Positions 1 to 12,540 of a stretch of DNA of 64,000 nucleotides are shown here, one piece after another. The position numbers were made by a program, and so were the translations under genes. Numbering within the stretch: the stretch's first letter is position 1; the number at the start of each line of letters is the position of its first letter. Source of the DNA: Cruorifilaria tuberocauda (lineage: Eukaryota > Nematoda > Chromadorea > Rhabditida > Onchocercidae); assembly GCA_013365365.1 (NCBI GenBank), contig JABVXU010000090.1:100181-164180 (forward strand). The letters are read 5' to 3'. The notes under the pieces were generated by a model. It worked only from the letters and a program-made list of their open reading frames with translations. It had not been told where the DNA came from and did no database searches.

Positions 1-771
1 CATATAATTAACAAAAAGATTTATGATATTACAAGCTAAGTCATAAATAACTTTTCGTATTAATTGATAAGTTAGAAATAGTTATAGCTGAGATGCTTAA
101 AATAGCTTCCAATAAATACATATCGATCAATTTATTATTTCCCAATGTGTTTTTTTCTATTTTAAACATGCACCCCTCTTTAATTTTAACTTTCATAAAA
201 TTCTTGTTGACCTTATAAAAATAGAAAGGAATTAGTATGAGAAATAATTGTCACTCATCCGAAACACAAATTGCTATTATGCTTATAGCAATTATCTTGC
301 GATCTTTCTTATGTTCTTCTATAACTATCATTCGTATTTATTTCTTCTATTACCTTAAATATCCAAATCTTGAAACTTAAGTGATAGAAGAGATATAATC
401 TAAGCTTATTTTCTCTTTAAAAGTAATCGAAGTGAGAAAATCACCTTGTTTATTAATTACTGAAATCTCTCTCCTTATTTCTCCCATAACAAATATCTTT
501 TTCTATAATAATTTCAATTTATTGTAAACATTGCGAATATTTTCTCAACGATGCAATAAAATTTATGAAAAAAATTATGTCAAAGTGCTTCTTTTTCTTG
601 GGAAAAATGATTCTTATCATTTATTGATAAATTGGCTTTTTTATCATTTCCAAAAAATGATAAATGAATGGAAGGCAATGATTGGACAAGGAAAAATGTT
701 GGGAAAAAATAGAACGGAGATGGGACATTTCAACGTGAGATTGACGAAGTGACATGTGAAGTGAAGATATC

Positions 772-795
772 GCAACAGCAACAGCAACAGCAACA
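772..795 (+). repeat. CAACAG hexanucleotide microsatellite
   Basis: About four copies of CAACAG in tandem. No open reading frame of interest runs through it. Confidence 0.85.
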
Positions 796-1567
796 GGAGA
801 CGTGACGTAAGTCAAAACGAGGGAGGGGATAAAGTAACAGGGAACAGTTCATCGATCAAATTCTGCTATTTAGTTATTTGTGAGCGTACATATCGTCTGA
901 TGAATTGCAGCATTATAGGAATTGATTGATATCAAATATCTTCTCATTATTGATGAGGTAAAGGTAGGAAGCACTAATTAAGACAAATGAGAGAAGTTTG
1001 AAAGAGGGAAGTAAGATTAGTCAGTTTTAGAAATGTAAGGAATTTATTTGTGATAAAAATACGAAGGTAGAAATGAGTATGATTTATGGATTGAAGTGAT
1101 TGATGGATTTTTGAATTTCAAAAAAAAGAGAGAGAAATAAAAAGCAAAGCTTTACTGATAGATTGCTGCATTCAAATGATGGTTGTGTATTTTTGAAGAT
1201 TTATAGAATTTCTTATTATTTGACATCAATCTTTAACAAAAATCATATCCTAGATGGCATAGATGAATCTTAAAAATATGGATTGGAAATGAAATAATAT
1301 AAATATGAAATGAGAATGAAGTTAGGATGGGATAGGAAGATTCTGAAAATTATGGGAATAAAAAATTGCAGAAATTGTTCGAAGAGAAGTTTGGAGAAAA
1401 GTTAGTCGCTTCTTCAATTGCTTTTCAGTTTCTGTTTTCGAGAAAGAATCGGAAATTATCAGAAAAGGGAAATGTCATGCAAAACATGAAAGAGATGACG
1501 TCTCTTACGGATTCAGTTAACAGCGTTCATTTTGCAGCAACCACACGTTTGAAACAATTTGGATGAG

Positions 1568-1590
1568 ACGGAACGGAACGGAACGGACGG
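1568..1590 (+). repeat. ACGGA pentanucleotide array
   Basis: About four slightly degenerate copies of ACGGA in otherwise AT-rich DNA. Confidence 0.7.
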
Positions 1591-4500
1591 AAAATATTCC
1601 CAATTGGAAATATCTCTTACAGCTTTAATCCCGTGGGAATTGCTGGGAGAAAGTGAAGTTTGAGGATTGCAAATTATGCATTAATTTCTAACAAACAGAC
1701 GGCTTAAACAAATGGTTGAAATAGTTTTGGTAGGAAAATAAACAGAAGAAAAAAGTGATGGGGAATAAGGAAAAGAGAGTAAGCAATAGTATTGTCTGTA
1801 TCAAAATGGAAGAGAATGTTCTAGGTTGATTGATAGATGGAGTAAATCGTAGATGAAAACGGATCCATCTCCTCTTACGGTAAGTAAGATTGGTTCGAGA
1901 ATGAATCTATTCTCGAGATATTCCGGAAGAGACTTTTGTTAGTAATTTCCAAGAACTCTTGCTTTGAGAGAAAGAATATCATGAGAAATGTTAGTTTGAA
2001 GATTTTTCCATAATCGTTTATATGTTGTGCAAACAGAAAAAAGTATTTTAACTATGAAAATGGTTATCGATTGAAAATAGTCATATCACATGAAATAATC
2101 AAACAATTATACTTAGTTGGAATATTTGTTTGCAATAAAGCTTTGCGAATAGTAGAATTTTAAAATGTAATTTAAATTTATCAAATATTATTTTTAATCT
2201 TATTGACTGGGAAATTTTGCTTGTTAACAAAGTGACAAGTATGGTAATTTTAAGACTTCTTATATTTGAGGGGAAAATATGTAGTGTGAGATATGAAAGC
2301 TTTAAGGGAAAGGAAAGGAAATCTGTAAAAGAAAAAAAGATGCAATGAGAATTTGAGCAATATTTTTTGATAAATCATTTTAAAAGGTACTTGGCTATCC
2401 TGAGTGCCAAGAGGGCTGAAGTGATGGCGGAACATCACTTCCGTTCTCTCTTAGAGAGAAGTCATCCTTATCCAATAAACTATCAATAACCGAACCTTCT
2501 CACCTCGAAATCTCGATGAAACAAAACAGAAAAAACACTGAGGAGGAAGTGGAAAATTTCCGGGTGAATAGAAGCAAAAGCTAGAAAAAAGGCACTTTTT
2601 GACTCGAAGGCTGAATAAGGTTCGTTTTTTAGCTAATGTTAGTAAAATTCATCAGACCGAATTATACTTTAAGGAAATTTCGTATTATATATACATCTAT
2701 TTATGTAAGTGATAGCCATTAAGAAAAAATTTTTTCAAATCAAAAAATTTTAATTAATATTATATTGGTTTTTCTCTTTCTAAACGAAAATGAAATTCAG
2801 GATCAGGCTGACAATGATGGAAGAGCATTTGATAAGTAAAAAGATAATAGCACAGATTATATGCATTTTCTTTACCGTATAACAATAATTGATTCATTAA
2901 TTTTAATGTAACTAAAATTTACTTATTGTATAGAAATCGATTTTATGCATATTTTGTTATTATATTTTATCACTAAAATTTTCTGATCGTTGGTGCAATT
3001 GTGTTGAAAGTTTATTTTGATTAAAATAGGTAATATTTTGTCTTTGTCTTTGCTTATATCTTATTAATTTTCCTGAAATTTTTACGATAACTTTTGGACA
3101 AAAAGTTAAAATTTTGATTACACAACTGAGTTTATTAGTGAAGAAAATTTCAATTTTAGAAAAATCTCAGGTTTTCTCTGATCTTTGCGAACTTTCTGAA
3201 ACTCTGACCGATAATCTTATTTAATTTTGTTGTATATCTCACCAATTTACTCTTCTTACTATTGCTATCAATTAACAGTTAACACCTATTCTGGAAATAT
3301 TCAATCTTAATGAGAATTATAACAAAATTATCAGAAACTCATGGATCACTGATGATGAATATTAACAATGAACAGCTGTGACAATGATAATGAAAGTAAT
3401 TTTTCGCTGACTTAAACTCTGGTAGGCTGACTGGTAGAAGAATGATGAAACGATAACAATATATTATTCTCCTAAGTATTACATAAAAATGAAGCTTTTG
3501 AAAGGGAAGAAAATTTGCATGAGTTGAATGATTGAAACTTCTCTTTCCGGATTTCTAAGCTATTTTGAAAAGAAACTATGACAAGGTGGAATTAACTGGC
3601 AGGTAAGTAAGTAACACACAACCATTTGTTGTTATCAAAGTGTTAAATATAAGCGAAAATAACTGATATAAACGTTTATTAACAGTTGTCAAGAATGAGT
3701 TAAATAATGGCAATCAATCTTCAAAATAGTAATGCTAATGACAGATTTGCATAATAAGCAGTGATTGTCACAAAGCGGATATCTTATTAGCTTCTATTCT
3801 TGATTCTATTACTTCTATTATCCTGGCAGCACTCATGCACATGCCTATTACAGCATTTACTCTAACACGTCGTATTTTCTGTGGATTTTTTACCTTTTAA
3901 AGTAAGTACCGAACATCCGTTACCTTATCATACAATAAAAATTAGAATAAACGAAATAAATATGCATTAGCTGCGAAGTGAAGAAAGAAAATGAAGGAAG
4001 TGAGAAAATTGATGCTACAAAATTAAGATGATCGTAATTAATTCAAATTACTAGTTATGCTTGCTGAATAAAATATGAAATGATAAATAGAAAGAATGTT
4101 GGGAAAATGAAGCAAACAATGAAAATATATGCAAAATAATATCATTTATAAATCAGAAATGAATTCATTGAAAGCAATGCGGGGAAAAAACGATTTATTC
4201 GCCTGAGAAAAAATGCATTTAATTAAGTTTTGATAATAGTCCTGCTTTATCTTTCTTATCACTCAAATGAGCAATTTGATACATTTCCACGTCGCCTTCA
4301 GAATGCAAAAACAATTTTCATACTTGAAAGAAATGGGATGATGATGATTACTGGAGGAGAATTAACAGTAATGAATGCATGGATATGCATGTGCATAATA
4401 TTTCGATAGATGATAATTACATTGGATTGGTAGGAAACTGAAATGATAATGATTATCGAAAAGAGAGGAAGAAAGTGTTAAAATAAACATTTTACACATG

Positions 4501-6881
4501 CAAATAGGAATAATTTAATTTTTCAAATTTAAATAGCTTCAATATTGCTTTCACCAACTTTTCTTCCTTTATCACTTACTTTCAATTTATGTAAGAAAAA
4601 ATTTTTATATACTTGTAGAAATTGGGGAATATTATCATTTTATTCCTAACTGTATCATTTTAATTAACATTTCATTATTTTCCATTTGCATATTTCATTG
4701 AAATCAGAAAACTGATCTGTCAATTTAAACTTAAGCAACAAAAAGTTAAGCGAAAATTATGAATGAACGAAAAGTTGCGTCATTTGTTAGCTAATTAAAA
4801 GGCGAAAATTTTGAATGAATAAAAGTCTAATTAGATTTAAACTATGAGGACTGATAGAAATCATTAAGAAACTAACTATTGCTTATAACTATGCTTGACA
4901 TATGTGCGTAATTATATTATCAATTTCATTTGATAAAGCATATAGTATTGTGAGCTAAATAATTTGTACTTTCTATTAATTTCCTAATATTAGCTAGCTT
5001 TCTTTCAGACTGACAAGGTACTTATACTACTAAACAATTCAGGTAAATTAAGCATAGAGTCAAAAAAACTTCATTTTTCCTGCTTTTTTCCATTTTTAGA
5101 AAATTTCCATGAGTTTCAATAAAATTTCTTTTAATGTGTCATACTTTTAAATCAATTTTTCAGCAAAATTTTTCTACAAAATATGAATTAATTAATTAAT
5201 TAATAATAAAAATTGATTATAATACAAAACATCGCTCTCATTTTTTTCTATCTTACCCATGGAAGTTATCATGATTTTGAATGATTTTGGACGGGTTATC
5301 AGTGAAATTGTTGAGGAAGATTATTCCTATTCATTCCAGGATTTCGAAATACATTTTTATTCAGTTGAAAAATTAAAACGGAATGACTTTTGAGAATCCT
5401 TTTAGTTCTGTTGATTCCTTTTTCTGTTTTGCATTACTGATTTTGATTATTATTACTTCAATGATTGAATTTGGAATAATAGTGATTAGAGGTGTGCAGG
5501 GAAAGAGTCTGATGGAAGAGATCCTGAAATCCTCCTGATCAACGGTTCATTTCATTCTTTTCTGATATCAGTGGGAGTTTGTTTTCTTATAAAAGAGTTC
5601 ACTGCCAATATTTTCATCTGTCAGGAAAAACGATAAAATTTTATATTTTAAGAAAAAGAAACGCGAAAATTTCTGAGTAAATTAAGCATTGATTTGAAAT
5701 TATAAGTCCGAAATAGAAATTTTAATTTTTAGTTAAGTATTCCAATTTTAATTTCCATTTATTTCTCGAAGTTTCCGACAGATTAATTAAAATTTTGAGG
5801 TTGATTAAAATGATGCTGAGGAGAATATTTTTAAAAATACGCAAATAAACCAAAAGATATTTATGCAAGCCACTTAAAGCCGACAGTTGTTCATTTCAGT
5901 TGTCGAATTTTTAATGGAAGCGAGGATACAAACATAAAAATTGATTGATATGATCAGGGAAATGGCATTTGGTTTAATCCCGAATGCACTATAATTTTGC
6001 ATGGAGAAACTTTAAACAAAATTTGTTGAAAATGGTGTAATTTCAAAGATTTAATAATTTCCGCTCTATTTATTTGTTTTGCAAAAGATTACATCGATTG
6101 CAATCAGTATTACATAAATTCAAGTTCTATGCAGAAGCATTTCACACACTCTGATGCTACATTAATTGGATTATTAATTTAAGAACCAGTTCATTTTCAA
6201 AATTTATGTCTAATTTGGGTCAGCTGATAAGGAATGCACAGATTTGCAATTGATAAAAGGATTTTCCATGCATTTCGCGCATAGAGACATGATAAATCAA
6301 TTAACTGATTAATAGTTAAACCGCCTCAGTTCAATGTAAAATAGGTAATGCAATTAAATGTTCCATTTATCAACTAGTTAAATAATCTTTTATCACTTGA
6401 AATCACTGATAGCTTTTATTAAATTAAATAGCAAGTTAGAATACCTAAGGAGAATTCTGCATGAATTTTATTTTCACTATTTGACAAAAAAAGTATTGAA
6501 TTAACTAAAATATTTTTATTACTCAATTGAAAAATAATAACTTTTTTTTTAATAAAAAACTAATGAAAATTTCATCTAAATTGGATAAGTATAATTAAAA
6601 ACTATCATTTCTCAGAATTTTTAAATGTAAATATATAAAGTAATTTAGCTTTACATACTGTGTTAGCTAATGCTAGGAGATAATTTCTCATTATGAATCT
6701 TTTTTCAAACAATTTCGTTATTTTGATATTTGATAAGGAAATGATAAAATGAGTGTTTCTCTATATATTATATTCATTGCAGACATAGCACATGCTCAGT
6801 GAGAAATATATTTTTCATGAATATTATGATAAATATCAGTTTTCTGATAAGTGTAATTAAAATAGAAATATTTTAAAAAAC

Positions 6882-7064
6882 CTGATAAGGGCTTCCAAGT
6901 TACCCATCGTTTGGGGTTTTTTGAGCAGCGCGAGAAATTGCGCGATTGGGTCACGTGCCGGATTGGGCACGCCACTTTCGCCGAACCAACTTCTTTCGTC
7001 GTAATCTCCAATTAGCGGATTTTCTGTACTTTTTTGGATTACTGATTCAGGATTATTCAATCGG
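6882..7064 (-). CDS. Orphan internal exon of an unrecognised minus-strand gene
   Basis: A 183-base island of higher GC is open on the minus strand for 60 codons. It is bounded by a good acceptor (ATTGCATTGCAG, just above 7064) and a donor (CAG then GTTTTTT at 6881). It starts with one base completing a codon and ends in phase 2. The peptide starts RLNNPESVIQ, contains YDERSWFGES and DPIAQFLALL, and ends MGNLEALI. Its composition is balanced and unlike the surrounding low-complexity DNA, which argues for real coding. I do not recognise the family. A possible terminal exon follows on the minus strand near 5560-5600 (acceptor TTGGCAG, then a short reading ELFYKKTNSH and stop), but this is speculative. 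Upstream exons were not found in the next kilobases, so the gene probably has long introns. Confidence 0.55.
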
Positions 7065-9077
7065 CTGCAATGCAATTATCGATTAGATCAAATTTATTCT
7101 GATCGTTTTTCATTATTCAACATATTCATTGTTTTCTTACGCAAATTCCCATTATTTAAACTTCTCTTTTAAATTTTTAATTTAGAGAAAAAAGATCGCT
7201 GTATTATTATATGCAATCTGTGACAAACATCGATTATTGCATAGAAGCAATGAAGGAGGAGGCTTGAGAGAAAAAAAAGGACAGGTGGAGTAGTATGAAT
7301 TGAATCCATGCTCTTTAATTAATCATTTAATTAATCAATTAATTAACAGATAAAAATTAAGCTCAGGTTGGGAAAGCTTAACTAACATTAACATTACTAT
7401 CTGAAGTAACGAGCTTTATTATATTTAGCATAGCTATATTTAGCAAAATTCAATATCTCAATCAAACTTCTTCTTAAGCTTAAAATTTTCCTCCATGGAA
7501 TAGATGGTTATATTTAAGACAATTATGAGAGTTAACTGAAGACTGTTTGAAAGTAGAAAAATATGATTTGAATATTCTTATTTGTTAATTCCTATTATTT
7601 GAAAGTTAACATTTGATTGTTAAATATTATCATTGTGTGAAACAATGTTAACGATAGCGGTATGGATAAAAATTGTTATTGGAGCAAGTGATATGTCCTG
7701 ATTTCATTACAGATGAATTGAACCAGGTGGAAAATCGATTTGCAACTTAAGCAGTTAAATAGTATTTCAGTAGCAAAGAGAACCACACGTTTATCCATTC
7801 ATACGGTTTATCAGTAATTGATTTTTTAAGTAATTTAGTTAACAGTTAGAGCATGAAGTTTCTCATGATTTTTAACTTAAATTATTTTCTCATCTAATTA
7901 AATGAAATTATCACTTTTTGAAATTCATTATAAATTTGAAAAAAGGAAAGAAAATAAAAATATGCCAAATTTCATTGTATTCTCTTAAATAACTATGTGG
8001 TGGAAATTTTGAATTTTATGGAAAATTGAGAAAAAAGAGTGCAAGAAACTGCGAAAGAAGAAAAACTATAATAGAATTTATAGTTGAATTTCTCACTTCC
8101 CAACTTCTTTCATTTGCATAAATTTGGCTTAGATGGAAGGAAAAGTAGAGAGGAAAGGGAAAGTACGAATCTCATGATCTAAAATAATTATCGTTCATGC
8201 AAAAAAATAGGCAGAACGGAAATTTTCATCGAATTAATAATATGTTAATTAATAATTCTTCAAACAATATGATTAATTCTAATTTATACAAAGTTATTCG
8301 ATTGCATTTCAAATATTTCGTTGAATATGAAAAGTACAGTATGCATGTGAAATTTGTCATTTATTAGAATAGCTTCCATTTTAAAATCATTTATAATTTA
8401 GTGAACTTGAGATCAATTACATTAATAAAGTTTAATAACTGAGGAGTTAAATCTTACTTCACTTCACCGATATCTCTATATTAAGAAGAACGAGGAAAAT
8501 CCTTTGATTATCTTCAATCTTGTATAACATGGAAGATTATCACGATTATCACAATATTACGATTATATTGTAATATCACAAAAATAAACAAAGATATCGA
8601 ATGAGATTGATTATCAACAAATGATTAGTACAAAACTATCATTCTATTCGTCGAAAAAGATTTCCTGTTAAAAAGAAAGGGGAAATAATTAAGTTTCGAA
8701 AAAAACTTAATCACTTTTAAAGAATATCAAACTTTTTATAATTGTTTGTTTTTCATGATTAATGTGATTACTTATACTTTGTGTAAGCAATCATGGAGAT
8801 AAAAGTATAAGATATAAGCATGGAAATGAAACAAACAGCCGTGTGATTCTTGCAAAAATTTTCTTAGTAATTAAAAAAAACAAAAATTATACTGACAAAT
8901 TTGTTAACTGATAAGACTTACAAAATTTTGAAAATCGAAATTTTGATTTACCAACAATCTGATTAATTCAGTTTCACTTTCATTTCTATTACGAATTAGC
9001 AACAGTTAAATGGAAGCGTTGAATTGTGAATTAAACTTATTTTGCGCCGTTTGTTCCATTTGTGGGTATCATAAATC

Positions 9078-9107
9078 TCTCTCTCTCCCTCTCCCTCTCT
9101 CTCTCTA
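9078..9107 (+). repeat. CT-rich low-complexity tract
   Basis: Imperfect run of CT dinucleotides with CCCTCT interruptions. Confidence 0.7.
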
Positions 9108-12100
9108 TTTTGTAAAATTACAATTGCAAATTTTGTAAATTCTTGTCATCAACCAGTTTGGAAAAGGAAAGAAAAGGAAAAAATTAGATTATAAATTTAA
9201 TGTCAGAGTTAAATTAGAAATTATTTGCGTAATAAATCATTGGAGGAATGATGATGATTATTATTATCATCATAATTAGTAGCAAATCAAGTCATCACAA
9301 GATAATTTCAAATCTTTAAATCGAAGGAAGACTGAATTCAACTGCAAAGTGCTGGGATGAACAGTTCTTCCAAGTGATCGTTTAAATCCTCACTTCAAAG
9401 CTAATCACATTGCTTCTTCTAATTTAATAGGCGGGATTGAAACATGTTGATTACACCGGAAAGCTGTTACCTTCATAATGAATGAGTTAATTTTTCATCC
9501 TAAATTTAAATTCTTTTTTGAAATTTCGATTAGAAGAAATATCCGCCGAACAATGCTGGTGGAATGATAGTGAAATGGTTACGAGAAAGGAAACAATGCT
9601 AGCTGAAGCTGAATTTCACGAAATGCTAAGAAGGGAAAAGCTTTGCTTTTCTTTAAACAGAAAGCATGTGAACATCGCTCTTTCTCTCTTTCCTTTCCCA
9701 CTTCCAAATCCATTTTGAAGGAATGGTGGAATTTCGAAAACAATTAGTGAAATTGTCTTGATTTAGAAAATATTACTTTTCTCTCTCTTTTTTAAGTAAT
9801 AAAAGAGAGCGGAGAGAGACAGAGACCGAAGGAACAGAGAAATAAAGAAAAAGGATTAAATGGAGAGTGTTCCGCCGGGAGTTATCACTACATTACGGTT
9901 TAAGAACGAAAATTCGATTTATTACTCTCTCAAATTAAAATACATCCATTTACTTTGTCTTCTCTTCCTAGAACGAAGTAATTAAAACTTCCTTCTAAAA
10001 CAAAAACAGAGCTTATCTGATGAGTTGGAGAAGTTGGAGGATGGCGCGATTTTAAACAATTTCGAATTTTGGAGATATTGAAAATTCTTTTTTTGAAAAT
10101 TTTCCAATTTTGTGATACTTTAAAAATTTTGCAATCGTTGTGATAAGAGTTTCTGTTATCACAGTTATCATTTACTCTAATATCATGATAATGTTTGTTC
10201 AATAATGAATAATGGTGATTTTTGATAAAAAGCCATCTCACATGTTTTTAAAAGATTTCCTTTGTTACAGTTTATGCGTCAGAGAGGAAAAATGGATTTA
10301 ATCTATACTTAAAAATGTAACCTATATGTAAAATTAGAAGCAATTCATATTATAGGTTAGTACAATATTTATAATTAAATAATTAGACTGGAGAAATTCT
10401 TTTCATATAAGTTATCGATATTAAATTGGTAAAAATCAAATGCAACAATCTTTATTTTAATCATTCAATCCAAATATTTGTATGGAATATTAAATATGTT
10501 AATAAGAATCCTAAAATAAATATAATAAATATCGAAATTATTTTTAGCAAAAAACATTTCGAAAACAACTTTTGCTTCAGCTCAACGTGATCTAATTGAT
10601 TTAATCAGTTTAGTTCAATTTTGCCTATGGCCTGTTATTTACACTGAGTTACTGAAATTAAACTAATGGATCGTCTCTTTCTATCCATTTGAATTTCATT
10701 TGAGAATTGAATATTCAAACTGAGAAGTTTTATGCTCTTGCGTAATACTAAGCTATATATATGCATGCTGTACTTTGCAAAGCTTTTTGTGCAGTAATGT
10801 GAAATTTGATTATTTCATTTAGTTAATTTCAGTAATTTAAAGAAGAATTAATGTCATGGAAATGAAAGGAAATTGAAAAACCTGGCAATATGAAGTATTA
10901 CATTCTCACATTTCAAGACAAATTACCTTTACTTTTTCTGATATTTTCAAATATAAATGAAATGATTGATGCTTGCACAGGCTGAATGTTGAAGAAATTG
11001 ATGGAGAAATAGTCAATCACGCTGTAACAGTTATAAAGATAATTAATTAATTTGATTCAAATGAATCTAAAAATAATCGCTAAATTCTAATACATATGAA
11101 AACAATGAATTAAATTGCTGTTGGCATGAAAATAATCCAACAGAGCATTATCAATTTCAAACTGATAAAAAATAAATTTGAACAAAAAAAGTAGAGAATT
11201 CTTAAATTTATAGCCAAGTGAAGCATCGAAATATAATCTGGCACAATGCGTGATTGATAGTATCAAGGAAAAATGAGAAAATTTTTTCTTCTTCAAAATC
11301 CGGAAGAAAAACAGACCAGGCGGAGATGCTATCATCATATCCCTATTCAGGTTCTTGATAAACATTCCATCTCCACTAATCCGTACAGCAATCACTTATC
11401 TGCTTAAGTAAGACCAGAAATTGATTGTACATAAACACATATATGTTTTGCAAATCGACAAGCTGATGCCTTTTAAATTATTCAACAAATCTAAATAAAA
11501 TCAATTTTCATGCCACTCTTTTCCTATCTCAAATCCTTCCGAATGAATCGTTCCGTTTCCTGTTTTCCTGAATGTAACATGAGTTGCAAGGAATGACAAA
11601 ATTATGTCATCTTTTCGTTTTTATCGATTTTCTTGTTTCCTTTTGTTTCTTCTATCGATTATTTCCTGTTTTGTTCAATAACTTATCATCTTCAGCAATA
11701 AATTTTTTTTTTTTGTTTTGGTAAAATTGTAGATAAATTTAAAAATTTTCGTTGCAAAAGTTTCATTAACAATTTTTTCCCTACTAATAATTGCTACTTT
11801 CCTAATTTCTTTTTTCATTTACTTTTATAAGTAAACGTTACAAAGTAATATCTTTTGTTTCCAATTTTACCTCGCCGTTATATTATTAAAATTTGAATTT
11901 AAAAATAAGAAATAATCAATTTACTTTAGTTCATTCAATTCACATATAGAAAATAGCAATAAATTACGATAAACAAAATTTGAATTGAAATTACATGGAA
12001 TCTTCTTCACAGTCAATTCGATAATTCATAATAAAGAACTGTTAACATCCTACCACTTAATTTAAATATTATTAATTCATCTATTTTTAAGTAATTGGAA

Positions 12101-12474
12101 TTTTAACGTACATACCGGAAATTACGTCATAACGGTCATTGGAAATCAATTTGGTTGGTTCATATTCAGTATTACGTAGAAACATGAAAACATTCGAATA
12201 ATTCTTGAGATAGTTTATAGGAGGAACAATTTATAATTGACATTATTGGTTTCCAGTGGGAATGTCAATTACTCATATGTTAACAATAAGTTTTAAATAT
12301 ATTAATTTAAATGAAGCATTGAATTTAACTGAGCTAAAGTTAACTTTAATGAAGCTATCTATACATTATCGTTAACTAGCAATAAAGTAGTGAAGAATAC
12401 AATAGTACTGGCTATTATTTTTTAGAAGCACTAATTGTTGATTCCCAAGTAAATCAGTTTATGTACGTCATGTA

Positions 12475-12540
12475 AACTAGTACTCTAGTCCATAACTAAA
12501 AGTAGTACTTTAGTAGTACTAACTAGTACTCTAGTTCATA
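12475..12540 (+). repeat. Two near-identical 20-mers with internal GTACT motifs
   Basis: AACTAGTACTCTAGTCCATA begins at about 12475 and recurs, with one T for C, at about 12521. The spacer is itself rich in AGTAGTACT motifs, so the block is a small complex repeat containing many ACTAGT and AGTACT palindromes. Confidence 0.75.

Larger units (their letters stand above)
1..6881. other. AT-rich intergenic or intronic stretch
   Basis: No gene could be supported here. It contains a short CAACAG hexamer array (772-795), an ACGGA pentamer array (about 1568-1590) and scattered strong donor-like sites. Two donors follow short open stretches: 1854-1880 opens with ATG and encodes MKTDPSPLT before a GTAAGTAAG donor, and 3567-3602 is open before GTAAGTAAGTAAC. 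A 21-codon ORF beginning MAEHHFRSLL lies near 2420-2490. None can be tied to a neighbouring exon, so they are recorded only as possible 5' exons or chance. Confidence 0.5.

Noticed and set aside
11087..11395. 102-codon minus-strand ORF
   Set aside because: All frames directly below its only nearby acceptor contain early stops, and the C-terminal half is hydrophobic AT-rich low complexity.
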